Shown one piece after another: positions 36,254-44,917 of a DNA stretch of 64,000 nucleotides. Below the pieces are notes generated by a model. The model was given only the letters and a program-made list of their open reading frames with translations. It was not told the origin of the DNA and did not search any database. The stretch is from the NCBI RefSeq assembly GCF_021556485.1, contig NZ_JAKGBW010000016.1, positions 1 to 64,000 of the forward strand, read 5' to 3'. The stretch comes from Oceanobacillus alkalisoli (GTDB lineage: Bacteria > Bacillota > Bacilli > Bacillales > Amphibacillaceae). The stretch's first letter is position 1, and every line of letters starts with the position of its first letter. Made by a program: the position numbers and the translations under genes.

Positions 36254-37705
36254 TTAGAGCCCAAGCTCTTCCAGTAATTCTTTCGCTTCATCCCTTGCAA
36301 AGTTAAATGCTTGCCAGGATTCATCTTCATTTTCAAGCTCTAGCCTCTTATCTATTAATAAACCTTTGAGCCCTGGTATTTCCGGATCTTTTTCATACAA
36401 CTGTACCAGACCTTTAATACCTTCTGCTCCTAAGTTAGAGAAATAATGAATATCAATTTTCCCTGTTACTTCATATCGTTCCAGGTTATTTTCCACAATC
36501 GTTTCTTCCAAATTGACGGCATTCAACAAGCAATAAAAGAGAAATGCGCAAATCAGGTAAAAATGTAAAATTGGCAGATTCTCCAACCAGACACGAATGA
36601 GTGTATAAGCGAAGATCACGAGTAAAAATGCCATGAAATAATGGGCAAGCAATCGGTCCATTGTAAAACCATATGCCGCTTCATACAAAGTAAGTCGCTG
36701 CCATGCTGATACAAGCAGAATGCCACTAGCGGAAATCATGATAGAGTATAGAATTTGCAATAATCGTTTCTGCTTGTCATCCTCAGGCCTCACTCGCTTC
36801 ATGAATACGAGTAAAATTGTCCAGTTAATCAGTGTAACGAGAATTAATTCAAAGAAACCGCGTCTTGCATAATCGGCATACGTAAAGCCGTCAAGCAAAC
36901 CTTCATGAAAGAAATATTGAAACTGCAGCGCAATAAACAGCACATACAATGTGTTTAATAACATTAATATCGTAGCCGCAACGATTCCCGGCAACGTTTT
37001 TTTATTTGGTGTCTCGGGAATTTCAATCTCGCGCTTTGTCTTTTTCCCAATGACCTGGAAAATACAGAAGAAGAAAATCGCAGCAACAACCGTAAAGGCA
37101 AGACGAAATCCAACTTCAACCAGATTTACATTGATGCGGAAAATGAATAAATTTTCGATTTGCTCTTGAAAGACCGCATCCGCAGACATTAGTAACGGAA
37201 CAATGATGATCAAAATCGGAATTGTAAGCAGTATTCCTAAGAGAATCTGCCTTAGTGTCCTATTTTTCACCCGCCGCCTGCTTCTCGCCATGATTCTTCC
37301 AATATAACGTAAGTAGTTCGTCAAATAGCGGAGCGCGTCCGCAAGCTTCCCAGTTACGAGTCTAATAAAGGATAACTTACCCCAGTTCAATTTCGCCGGG
37401 CTTGTAATTAAGACGATATGGAAGAATACAACGGCCGGGATTACAAGTAAATTCAGCGGATAAAATATCGTACTGTCAAATAGCAGGAAACTACCCGCAA
37501 GCAACCAGATTCCCGCCATGAGCAATAGACCTATTCGCCGGTGTTCGAAGGAAAACTTAAACCGGACAAATAACACCGTGTAAAAGAACGCGATGAAAAT
37601 AATATAGGATACTCCAATTTCCCCGTATAAGAAGCTGATATTTGCTAGAAAGCCTAGAAATAGACAAGTTAACAAAAACAGCCATTCTCTTTGTTTTGTC
37701 CGCAT
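36254..37705 (-). CDS. DUF4173-type polytopic membrane protein
   Basis: About 483 residues with roughly a dozen membrane segments and a short soluble C-terminal tail. The middle motif region (RRGFFELILVTLINWTIL) and NLLVIPAVVFFH are like DUF4173 proteins. AGGAG precedes the ATG at 37705; the in-frame ATG at 37771 has none. Three palindromic CTATGTA-type boxes lie just before it. Function unknown. Confidence 0.75.
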   Translation of the reverse strand: MRTKQREWLFLLTCLFLGFLANISFLYGEIGVSYIIFIAFFYTVLFVRFKFSFEHRRIGLLLMAGIWLLAGSFLLFDSTIFYPLNLLVIPAVVFFHIVLITSPAKLNWGKLSFIRLVTGKLADALRYLTNYLRYIGRIMARSRRRVKNRTLRQILLGILLTIPILIIIVPLLMSADAVFQEQIENLFIFRINVNLVEVGFRLAFTVVAAIFFFCIFQVIGKKTKREIEIPETPNKKTLPGIVAATILMLLNTLYVLFIALQFQYFFHEGLLDGFTYADYARRGFFELILVTLINWTILLVFMKRVRPEDDKQKRLLQILYSIMISASGILLVSAWQRLTLYEAAYGFTMDRLLAHYFMAFLLVIFAYTLIRVWLENLPILHFYLICAFLFYCLLNAVNLEETIVENNLERYEVTGKIDIHYFSNLGAEGIKGLVQLYEKDPEIPGLKGLLIDKRLELENEDESWQAFNFARDEAKELLEELGL

Positions 37706-37716
37706 GTTAAACGCTC

Positions 37717-37760
37717 CTATACATAGAATCCCTATGTATATAGACAAACTATGTACATAG
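37717..37760 (-). promoter_or_regulatory. Triple palindromic CTATGTACATAG boxes
   Basis: CTATGTACATAG (37749-37760), CTATGTATATAG (37732-37743) and CTATACATAG (37717-37726) are spaced by five bases, so they recur every 15 to 17 bases. They lie immediately in front of the DUF4173 gene. Helical phasing and perfect symmetry suggest a repressor binding cooperatively. Confidence 0.6.
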
Positions 37761-37808
37761 GCATAAATCATTTATACTTCTCGGACTGAACAAATCTATC
37801 CAGTCCGA

Positions 37809-38441
37809 CTAAACAGACGCTCTTCTCCCCCAGTAGTAACCGAGTAAACTAACCGGATATAATGCCACCGTGCAAAGGATACTGAGCACGATAAAAGATC
37901 GATCGAGCAGTGGATCGAACCATTCATAAGGAATCAATCGAAAAACAATCAAATACATAAGCAGCAGATTCGGAATGATCCCGATGAGAAACGTCCGGGT
38001 AAGCACCTTTTTTCCTCGTGCTCCTAAGGCTTTGCCGATTTCATAACCAAGCAATCCCCAGAAAAATAGATAGATTAAAATAATAATCGTCGTCGATTCC
38101 GTTAAACTTTCCCAAAGGATTTCCAGCCATCTCCAGCCAAGGACATTGTAACCAATCGTAAATAGTACACCACCAGCAAATAATGCAATGTTGAGGAAAA
38201 CGAATAGTCGCTGCATTTTCTTCGGTGTGACGGATTTTTCTTCTTTCCAAAGTTCTGCTAGCTCTTCCGGGGAACCTAGCCGGGTAACGAGCAGGTTATA
38301 AATGTCGGCATCACGTTCTGTTATTTCCGCCAGCATCTCTTCTACATGCAGGCGATATTCTGCAATAATTTCTGCACGGTGCGGATCTTCTTCCAATGCT
38401 TTTTTAAGCTCATGGAGAAACCGTTGCGCCTCCTCGTTCAT
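37809..38441 (-). CDS. HAAS-domain membrane protein
   Basis: A 210-residue protein with a helical N-terminal HAAS-type domain ([36 protein letters not shown]), then four membrane segments. HAAS proteins are usually paired with PadR regulators, as here: the ATG overlaps the padR-like stop by four bases. Probably a membrane partner or target of the regulator. Confidence 0.85.
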   Translation of the reverse strand: MNEEAQRFLHELKKALEEDPHRAEIIAEYRLHVEEMLAEITERDADIYNLLVTRLGSPEELAELWKEEKSVTPKKMQRLFVFLNIALFAGGVLFTIGYNVLGWRWLEILWESLTESTTIIILIYLFFWGLLGYEIGKALGARGKKVLTRTFLIGIIPNLLLMYLIVFRLIPYEWFDPLLDRSFIVLSILCTVALYPVSLLGYYWGRRASV

Positions 38442-38770
38442 GTTTCATTTCTTCCAATAAGATTATTCATAACCTGAACATACTGTTTCCATTCGGATGT
38501 GCGTTCAGCTAGAATATCTTTTCCTTCTTCGGTAATCCGGTAATATTTACGGGCCGGCCCTTTTTCTTGATGCTTCCAGTAATGTTCAACGTAAGCTTGT
38601 TTTTCCATTTTATGAAGCGCAGGGTAAAGCGTCCCCTCCTTCATTTGCAATTGATCATCACTTCTTTTTGCCATTTCTTTCACGAGTTCATAGCCATACA
38701 TATCCCGTTCATCAAGCAATTGCAGCACAAGAATGGACGTACTCCCTTTTACGAGTTCACGATTAAACAT
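38438..38770 (-). CDS. PadR-family transcriptional regulator
   Basis: A 110-residue winged-helix protein: [44 protein letters not shown] and [12 protein letters not shown] match the PadR core, with the short C-terminal helix for dimerisation. It begins the operon with HAAS and probably DUF4173 and uppS. A dyad overlaps its transcription start, so autoregulation is expected. Confidence 0.94.
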   Translation of the reverse strand: MFNRELVKGSTSILVLQLLDERDMYGYELVKEMAKRSDDQLQMKEGTLYPALHKMEKQAYVEHYWKHQEKGPARKYYRITEEGKDILAERTSEWKQYVQVMNNLIGRNET

Positions 38771-38781
38771 ATTTTTTCACC

Positions 38782-38834
38782 TACCTAGAATAATTAGGTA
38801 CCTTTACTATAAGGGAAATGAATTTGCTTGTAAA
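38782..38834 (-). promoter_or_regulatory. padR promoter and operator
   Basis: On the minus strand TTTACA (38834-38829) and TATAGT (38811-38806) are 17 bases apart. A dyad TACCTA-N7-TAGGTA (38800-38782) lies just downstream and ends next to the GGTGA ribosome binding site. Confidence 0.8.
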
Positions 38835-39140
38835 GATGTTTTTATATTTTTCTTCAAAACTTGACTTCGCACCCTTAATGAAGCTTTTATCTGGGCTGCT
38901 TCGGGAGGACAGACAGGACAAGTGCCATGATGAGAGGATCAAATCTGTTGCTTTCCTATTAAAGTCGAGGGCAATAACGGCAAGTAAAACATGACGCTCC
39001 ATAACTAGGTGAGTTACTATTCCACTCTTGTTTCAAGACTGTTACGATATACTATAATAAATAGGGGCTGAATAATTTTGTAGCATTGTTTTGAGTTTGA
39101 TGAATAAAGGCTAAATTGAGGATACTATAAGTGGAGGGGT
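38835..39140. other. Intergenic stretch with no recognised gene
   Basis: An open frame on the minus strand (38781-39002) overlaps the padR promoter and has no ribosome binding site, so it is discounted. Nothing else is seen up to the Fic remnant. Confidence 0.5.
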
Positions 39141-39144
39141 GTAG

Positions 39145-39640
39145 ATGGAGAATCCTTATTTAATAGTATTGCAAGAAGAGAAAGAAGTGACAAAAGAATA
39201 TCACCAATTATTAAAACAAGGTACGACAAATGAAGATAGATATGTATCGGGCTATATAAAGAGATTCCGAATATCGCGGGAGATCAGCAAGTTGCCGAAC
39301 CTTATGAGGTTCCGGGATTAATGGATACCCTACTAATTAAATATATTGAACTGTCTTATGCTGATTTGCATGCCATTCTCGATTTTCATCATCATTTTGA
39401 ATTGATACATCCCTTTCAAGATGGTAACGGCAGGTTCTTTTTTAGCTTCGGACTAACTATGTTGAATAAAATCACGAATTCGTTCAATCATCGGCACTAC
39501 ATTCCACTTTTATAAAAAAATGTTATTTCATGTTTTAAGAATGGAGTAACGGGTATAGTACAGTACAAGGCGAACTACTATTGGAATTCCAGCCGAAAGA
39601 TAACTTGTGTGCCGTAACAAACAACTTATCAAGAAGCGGA
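39145..39640 (+). pseudogene. Fic-family protein, frameshifted remnant
   Basis: An ATG with GGAGGGG begins MENPYLIVLQEEKEV and fails within about 40 codons. A frameshift moves the family sequence to another frame, KEIPNIAGDQQVAEPYEVPG onward, that reaches the Fic motif HPFQDGNGR and then breaks again (the expected VGRL is lost). Shortly after, a third frame carries KEWSN-like sequence. The AMPylase catalytic motif is therefore visible, but the gene cannot make the protein. Confidence 0.85.
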
Positions 39641-39899
39641 ATCTAATAGGGATCTGCACAGCCTTGGCGGAAAATTTGCTTTACGACGGAAGGATCAGCC
39701 CGTCAGCAACAACATGAGATTCCAATTCTCTTGCATGTTTGAAAAAAATAATTTTTTGTGAAAGTGCAACTGCAACAAACCGCTGTTTGAAGTAAAAACA
39801 GCACAAAGTAAATATTAAGAATCAAGACGGGGAACAAAATTCCGTCATCACAGAACGAGGAAACAAAATTTTCCGCGCAAACCGGTCAACACGACGGGG
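39641..39899. other. Intergenic stretch with no recognised gene
   Basis: No ribosome binding site or conserved protein seen. ACGGGGAACAAAATTCCGTC at 39829-39848 is a local imperfect palindrome of unknown meaning. Confidence 0.45.
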
Positions 39900-39935
39900 A
39901 AAAGCCAGCTTCAAGGGTAGAAGCTGGCTTTTTCT
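39900..39935. terminator. Hairpin terminator before the ABC-F gene
   Basis: AAAGCCAGCTT pairs with AAGCTGGCTTT and a T run follows. Confidence 0.85.
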
Positions 39936-39975
39936 TTGTTTAAACATTACCTCTTTCAATCTTCAATAAATATAG

Positions 39976-39981
39976 TATAAT
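39976..39981 (+). promoter_or_regulatory. -10 box of the ABC-F leader
   Basis: A perfect TATAAT; the -35 (CTTTCA, 39953-39958) is weak. A start near 39988 would give a leader of about 250 bases containing the attenuator. Confidence 0.6.
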
Positions 39982-40000
39982 AAAAGCAACATGAAGCGAA

Positions 40001-40030
40001 AGGGTGAGCCAAGAGACAATGAAAAACTAA
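40001..40030 (+). CDS. Possible MKN leader peptide of the ABC-F attenuator
   Basis: AGGGTGAG (40001-40008) lies ten bases ahead of ATG-AAA-AAC-TAA (40019-40030). A ribosome stalled on this three-codon frame would cover segment 1 of the attenuator. Plausible by position, unproven. Confidence 0.35.
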   Translation, partial: RVSQETMKN

Positions 40031-40236
40031 TCCTATTTTACAAAGCGAAACAGATGAGATATGTAATGTTCAAGCAGAAGACCTGCTTCTTTCTCATGCA
40101 TTTTTGTTTCGAAATAGGATTAGAATGGCTGACGATACACGATAATTGGGGATCTTTCATTTTCCCGTGCTTTCTAACTCCTATTTCAAACACGATTATA
40201 GGGGCTTTTTTATGCCCGAAAATAGGAGTTGTTTTT
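40029..40236 (+). promoter_or_regulatory. Four-segment attenuator ahead of the ABC-F gene
   Basis: Segment 1 AATCCTATTT (40029-40038) pairs with segment 2 AAATAGGATT (40112-40121). Segment 3 AACTCCTATTT (40176-40186) pairs with segment 4 AAATAGGAGTT (40220-40230). Segment 2 can alternatively pair with segment 3 (TCCTATTT). Stem 3:4 also has an inner GGGC/GCCC hairpin, is followed by GTTTTT and hides the AGGAG (40224-40228) of the coding region. So the gene can be off through termination or a hidden ribosome binding site, and on when 2:3 forms. Confidence 0.8.
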
Positions 40237-41808
40237 ATGATTATAAAAGAATTAATGAACATAACGTATGAAATCGGTGATCGGAAACTCTTTGATATCG
40301 AGCATTTACAAATACGCGACAAGGAACGGATTGGACTTGTTGGCAGAAATGGATCAGGCAAGACGACCTTGCTCGAAATTATTGCAGGGAAAAGGAACAT
40401 CCAATCGGGAACGATTTCCGGAGAGACATCTGCTACCCTCCTTCCCCAGCTCAAGCGAACGGACACAGTGAAAAGTGGCGGAGAAATAACCCAGCAGTAC
40501 ATCGATAAAGCTTTAGCACGTAAAACCGAATTGCTTTTAGCCGATGAACCGACAACCAATCTCGATACGTCAAGAATCGAAAGGCTCGAGCGTACATTCG
40601 AACGTCTGCAGGGAGCGGTCATTATCGTATCCCACGACCGTGCTTTTCTTGATGCGACCTGCGAAACCATTTGGGAGATTGCGGACGGGAATGTCGATGT
40701 GTACAAAGGGAATTACTCCGACTTCGCACGGCAAAAAGAGCTAAAAATTCAAGAACATGAGAAGGCTTATGAAAATTATGTTCAGAAGAAACAGCAGTTG
40801 GAGGATGCGATTGTTCTCAAGGAGAAAAAAGCAGAGCGGGCAAAAAAAAAGCCAAAAAGTTTAAGTAGTTCAGAAGCGAGATTAAAAGGTGCAAAACCTT
40901 ATTTCGCCAAAAAGCAGAAAAAACTGCAGCAAGTAGCGAAATCAATTGAAACACGGATTGAAAAATTGGAAAGGGTCGAGAAAGTAAAAGAGCTGCCGCC
41001 AATTAAAATGACAATCCCAAATCAAGAATCACTGCAGGGAAGAACCATCATCCGTGCTGAAGCTATCACACAAGCTTTCGGGAAGCGCGTTCTTTGGAAT
41101 GAGGCGAGTTTTCAGATTAAAGCTGGAGAGAAGATAGCTGTTATTGGAGAAAACGGAAGCGGCAAAACGACTTTAATCAAAAAAGTAATAAATGAAGAAT
41201 CCGGCCTTTCCATTTCCCCAGCGGTAAAGCTCGGTTATTTCAGTCAGAATCTGGATGGTTTAGATCCACAAAAATCAATCCTAGAGACCGTCATGGAAAC
41301 AGCTATCCAAGATGAGTCGATCGTACGAACCGTGCTCGCGCGCTTACACTTTTTCCGTGATACTGTTTATAAGCAAATGGGTGTGCTAAGTGGCGGAGAA
41401 CGGGTTAAAGTCGCACTTGCAAAGTTGATGGTAAGTGATTGCAATACTCTTATTCTAGATGAACCGACGAACTTCCTTGATATTTATGCAATGGAAGAAC
41501 TCGGGTCCCTGCTCAAGGAATATGAAGGAACAATACTTTTTGTTTCCCATGACCGGATGTTTACAAGTCAAATTGCCGAACGTATTTTGGCGATTGAAAA
41601 CAAGGAAATAATCGATTTTCACGGGGGCTATGAAGAATTTAAAAACCGTAAGATGAAACCGGAAGTTGATACGAAGGAACAAGAGTTGCTCGTAATTGAG
41701 ACCAAAATATCAGAAGTTTTAAGTAAGCTAAGTTTGGAACCAAGTGAGACATTGGATAAAGAATTTCAATCTTTGTTAAAAGAGAAACGAAAACTGCTCG
41801 GAAAATAA
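40237..41808 (+). CDS. ABC-F ribosomal protection protein (VmlR/Vga/Msr-like)
   Basis: About 523 residues, two nucleotide-binding domains without membrane segments: Walker A GRNGSGKTTLLEI (near 35), Walker B LLADEPTTNLD, an inter-domain linker rich in Lys/Glu (about 210-250), then a second Walker A GENGSGKTTLIKK, LSGGERVKVALAKLM and LILDEPTNFLD. ABC-F proteins bind ribosomes and displace lincosamide, streptogramin or pleuromutilin antibiotics. The leader attenuator supports an antibiotic-induced role. Start at 40237 follows AGGAG; the longer frame upstream is leader sequence. Substrate spectrum is not predictable here. Confidence 0.9.
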   Translation: MIIKELMNITYEIGDRKLFDIEHLQIRDKERIGLVGRNGSGKTTLLEIIAGKRNIQSGTISGETSATLLPQLKRTDTVKSGGEITQQYIDKALARKTELLLADEPTTNLDTSRIERLERTFERLQGAVIIVSHDRAFLDATCETIWEIADGNVDVYKGNYSDFARQKELKIQEHEKAYENYVQKKQQLEDAIVLKEKKAERAKKKPKSLSSSEARLKGAKPYFAKKQKKLQQVAKSIETRIEKLERVEKVKELPPIKMTIPNQESLQGRTIIRAEAITQAFGKRVLWNEASFQIKAGEKIAVIGENGSGKTTLIKKVINEESGLSISPAVKLGYFSQNLDGLDPQKSILETVMETAIQDESIVRTVLARLHFFRDTVYKQMGVLSGGERVKVALAKLMVSDCNTLILDEPTNFLDIYAMEELGSLLKEYEGTILFVSHDRMFTSQIAERILAIENKEIIDFHGGYEEFKNRKMKPEVDTKEQELLVIETKISEVLSKLSLEPSETLDKEFQSLLKEKRKLLGK

Positions 41809-41842
41809 ATTCTAAGGGCTTATTCATATAAAGAACCCATAC

Positions 41843-41887
41843 ATTCACAATCCCCCTTTCATATACTGCGAAAGGGGGATTGTGAAT
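41843..41887. repeat. Perfect 18-bp hairpin over the start of the DUF1906 gene
   Basis: ATTCACAATCCCCCTTTC pairs with GAAAGGGGGATTGTGAAT across a nine-base loop. The right arm contains the ribosome binding site GGGGGAT and the first two bases of the start codon, so in RNA it would block initiation. Confidence 0.9.
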
Positions 41888-42701
41888 GAAAAATAATGAA
41901 ATTTTATTATTTATCGGACTTGCCGCTATCATTGTTGCGATACCATTTCTATTGCTTCTCTTTTCTGACGCAAAATTGACATTTCCCGGGCTTTCAAATG
42001 ATTTTTTAGATGAGGAAAAGGATACGAATAAAAACGATGATGATAATGAAGGTGAGGATACGCAACAATTTTATTGGGGAGTCGATTCAGCGAGTTATAC
42101 CGACGAGAATCTCTTCCAATGTGTTATGGAGAACTTTGGCAAGCCAGAGGTCTGGGGACGTTATCTCGAAGACCGGGAAGGAATCTCTTTTGGGCTTGAT
42201 ACAGCTGAGATTGATTATTTGCATCAACATGATATTCGAATCCTCGTGATCTATAATCATGTAAATGATGCGCGCGGATTTGAGAACGGCACAGAACATG
42301 CGGAGCAAGCAATACAGTTTGCTGAAAACGCTGGGGTTCCGGAGGGCGTTGCAATCTTTGGTGATATTGAGCCGGACTATCCAGTTGATTACGCTTTTAT
42401 CAATGGTTGGTATAATACATTAACGAATTCAGAATATGCACCTGGAATTTATGGGGTGTTCAATGAAGGTAGCGAATTAACGCTTGCGTTTGAAGCATTG
42501 GATACAAGTATCCAAGAAAATACAATTGTCTGGACCGCTTATCCGCAACATGAAATTACGACACAGGAAAATGCTCCAGCATTCAATCCAGAAGGACCTG
42601 CCGCCGCTCCTGTTCTCGGCTGGCAATACGCAATTGAGGCTCAAAGCTGCACCATTGATACAAATCTGTTTTCTCGGGATATGATGGACTATTTGTGGTG
42701 A
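41886..42701 (+). CDS. DUF1906 glycoside hydrolase-like protein, membrane-anchored
   Basis: A 271-residue protein with a membrane anchor at 6-27 and an acidic linker (DEEKDTNKNDDDNEGED). The rest is a TIM-barrel-like domain of the Rv2525c/DUF1906 family: WGVDSASY, ILVIYNHVND, GVAIFGDIEPDYPV with acidic residues in the active-site position, and GWQYAIEA. Probably works outside the cell on wall polymers, but the substrate is unproven. Stop is followed by a terminator about 175 bases later. Confidence 0.8.
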   Translation: MKNNEILLFIGLAAIIVAIPFLLLLFSDAKLTFPGLSNDFLDEEKDTNKNDDDNEGEDTQQFYWGVDSASYTDENLFQCVMENFGKPEVWGRYLEDREGISFGLDTAEIDYLHQHDIRILVIYNHVNDARGFENGTEHAEQAIQFAENAGVPEGVAIFGDIEPDYPVDYAFINGWYNTLTNSEYAPGIYGVFNEGSELTLAFEALDTSIQENTIVWTAYPQHEITTQENAPAFNPEGPAAAPVLGWQYAIEAQSCTIDTNLFSRDMMDYLW

Positions 42702-42874
42702 ATCGATGTGCAAGGGAATCCGGAAAGAACATTTATGTATTCGTCAGTGCCTTTTGCTAAGCATTATCACCGCTGACTGGCTATGATTGAGCTGCTCATT
42801 GCCCGGAGTGGACTTTCTCAATGAAACCGGGTGCTGACAGGGCTACTCTGCTCTCCGTCACGTGATTTTTCAGC

Positions 42875-42909
42875 GAGAGCGGTAACCGACACAACCGCTC
42901 TCTTCCTTT
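42875..42909 (+). terminator. Possible terminator downstream of the DUF1906 gene
   Basis: GAGAGCGGT pairs with ACCGCTCTC and is followed by TTCCTTTT. Confidence 0.7.
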
Positions 42910-43035
42910 TAATAGGTTTTTTCAGCACGGACAGGCACATTCCACTCCCAATCCTAGACAACCCCACCCAAACCAGGCATTGATACTTCCTTCCCCCTCC
43001 TCAACGTCAGAGCAACTGGGACAGCCGTTCTGACC

Positions 43036-43196
43036 GAGGCTGCTGAAAAAGTACACTAATTTCAAGCGAATGGAAACCGATTCCCAAATTTCATGTAAAA
43101 TAACCTATGAAAGTGGGGAATAAATACCTGTTTTCACTCGATTTTGGTTATCAAAGTGGGAAAAATAATTTCCATAATATGTTTTTCAGCAGCCTC
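43036..43196. mobile_element. 161-bp MITE-like element with 9-bp target duplication
   Basis: Perfect 15-bp inverted ends GAGGCTGCTGAAAAA (43036-43050) and TTTTTCAGCAGCCTC (43182-43196) are flanked directly by GTTCTGACC on both sides (43027-43035 and 43197-43205). The inside encodes nothing. It has the hallmarks of a DNA transposon derivative moved in trans, inserted in a copy of the GGGACAG...GTCAGAG repeat type. Confidence 0.92.
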
Positions 43197-43302
43197 GTTC
43201 TGACCCCATGTCCCGCTTTTCTTCATGTATTCAGGCAATATAGGGTAAACTGATACATAGGCAAGCTGTTTTAATTGAACGAGATAGAAAAGAGGAATAC
43301 AG

Positions 43303-44028
43303 ATGAATAACGAACAAGCAATTGAATTAAAAAACGTCTCTTACGCTGATGGTCCATTAAAAATAATAAAGAATGTTACAGGTTCATTCCGGAAGGGTAA
43401 AATCACTTCTCTCGTCGGCCCGTCCGGTGCTGGGAAAACAACCTTATTCAGACTTTGTAATGGAATCATTTCTCCTACACATGGCAGGATTATTATCCAA
43501 GCAAAACCCATCCAAGTATACGAACCGACCGATTTAAGGAGAAATGTAGGACTAGCTCTGCAAAGCGCAACAATGATTGCAGGGACCGTTTATAAAAATC
43601 TACAACTTCCCAGAATACTTGCGGGAGATGCATTGCCGGAGGATGAGGCTGCCGATTTACTTGCAGCAGTAGGCTTGGATAAAGATTTACTGATGCGACA
43701 TGTCGGTGATCTTTCCGGTGGACAGAAGCAAAAGGTTTCCATTGCCCGGACACTTGTAAACCGTCCGGAAATTTTACTGCTCGATGAAATCACATCATCC
43801 CTTGACCGTATCTCGACCCATGATATTGAGAACTTGATTGAAAAGATCAATAGAGAATACAACGTGACGATCATCTGGATTACCCATAATTTAAACCAAG
43901 CAATTCAGATCAGTGATGACACATGGGTCATGATGAATGGACAATTAATCGAATCCGGACCAAGCAGTCTGCTGACCAATCCAAAGAATGTGCAAGTGAA
44001 ACAATTTGTAAAGGGGGATTTCGCATGA
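43303..44028 (+). CDS. fetA: FetA-like ABC transporter ATPase (YjkB type)
   Basis: A 241-residue ATPase: GPSGAGKTTLFRL, DLSGGQKQKVSIARTLVNRPEILLLDEITSSLD and ITHNLNQAI. Together with FetB it is an exporter associated with iron efflux and oxidative stress protection in bacteria. The stop overlaps the fetB start (ATGA), and the pair is likely cotranscribed. Confidence 0.88.
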   Translation: MNNEQAIELKNVSYADGPLKIIKNVTGSFRKGKITSLVGPSGAGKTTLFRLCNGIISPTHGRIIIQAKPIQVYEPTDLRRNVGLALQSATMIAGTVYKNLQLPRILAGDALPEDEAADLLAAVGLDKDLLMRHVGDLSGGQKQKVSIARTLVNRPEILLLDEITSSLDRISTHDIENLIEKINREYNVTIIWITHNLNQAIQISDDTWVMMNGQLIESGPSSLLTNPKNVQVKQFVKGDFA

Positions 44029-44795
44029 GTTTCCTGACCCTTTCACTAGCTCTCGTTTTTGTCCTCATCCCCTTAATCCTGACAAAGACATTGAATCTTG
44101 GCCTTGGAAAAGACACAGTTATCGCGACAGTACGCTCCATTATCCAATTGCTTGCTGTCGGTTATATTTTAACCTTCGTATTTGCAACAGAAAATCTGAT
44201 CTATATTATTTTAATGGTCATTCTCATGATTACCGCGGCAACCCACAACGCAAGAAAAAAAGGAGCGGCCATTCAAGGAATCACCTGGAAGCTCATTGTG
44301 ACCTTCGTATTTATCGAAGTGCTGACCCAAGGAATACTGATTGGCTTTAAGATTACTCCTCCAGAAGCACAATACATTATCCCAATTAGTGGTATGCTAA
44401 TCGGAAACTCGATGGTGCTCTCGATTCTTTTTTTAAACCGGTTCACAGCGGAAATCGAAGCGAGAAAAGATGAAACAGAACTTATCCTTTCCTTGGGAGG
44501 GACACCGAAGCAAGCCATTCACCATTCGCTCATTACTGCCATCAAAGCGAGCATGATTCCGACAATTGAAAGCCAGAAAACAATCGGACTCGTTCAGCTT
44601 CCAGGTATGATGAGCGGGCAAATTATTGCGGGAGCCGATCCAATGCAAGCTGTCCAATTTCAATTGCTCATTCTATTCCTGTTACTAACGACAGCGGCGG
44701 TAACGAGTATCATGCTCGGTTTCCTATCTTATCCGACTCTTTTTAATAGCCGGATGCAGCTCATTAAATTACCGGACAACAACAACCCCGCCTAG
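44025..44795 (+). CDS. fetB: FetB-like ABC transporter permease (UPF0014)
   Basis: A 256-residue permease with about seven membrane segments and the family segment AATHNARKKG, PISGMLIGNSMVLSILFLNR and LVQLPGMMSGQIIAGADPMQAV. It starts at the ATG overlapping the fetA stop, preceded by AAGGGGG; the upstream in-frame start lies inside fetA and is unlikely. The terminator overlaps its end. Confidence 0.92.
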   Translation: MSFLTLSLALVFVLIPLILTKTLNLGLGKDTVIATVRSIIQLLAVGYILTFVFATENLIYIILMVILMITAATHNARKKGAAIQGITWKLIVTFVFIEVLTQGILIGFKITPPEAQYIIPISGMLIGNSMVLSILFLNRFTAEIEARKDETELILSLGGTPKQAIHHSLITAIKASMIPTIESQKTIGLVQLPGMMSGQIIAGADPMQAVQFQLLILFLLLTTAAVTSIMLGFLSYPTLFNSRMQLIKLPDNNNPA

Positions 44796-44820
44796 TCGCG
44801 TATCAGGCGGGGGTTTTTTA
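44786..44820 (+). terminator. Terminator of fetAB
   Basis: CCCCGCCT pairs with AGGCGGGG and is followed by TTTTTT. It overlaps the fetB stop. Confidence 0.92.
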
Positions 44821-44871
44821 TCTAAGTAGAACGCTTGACAGACTATCCATTAACCTCTATAATTTTAGTTA

Positions 44872-44900
44872 ATTAAATATATCTTAATTCAGTATATATG
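44872..44900 (+). promoter_or_regulatory. Candidate MhqR operator
   Basis: An imperfect dyad, AAATATATCTTAATTCAGTATATAT, just before the ribosome binding site of the mhqR-like gene. It resembles the TATCTNNAANTC motif of MhqR targets in B. subtilis. Match is partial. Confidence 0.5.
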
Positions 44901-44917
44901 AAAAGGAGTTAATAGCT

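Noticed and set aside
38781-39002. Minus-strand open frame of 73 codons
   Set aside because: It overlaps the padR promoter and lacks a ribosome binding site and relatives.
43923-44024. Longer N-terminus for FetB
   Set aside because: The added codons lie in fetA in another frame; the ATG overlapping the fetA stop has a good ribosome binding site.
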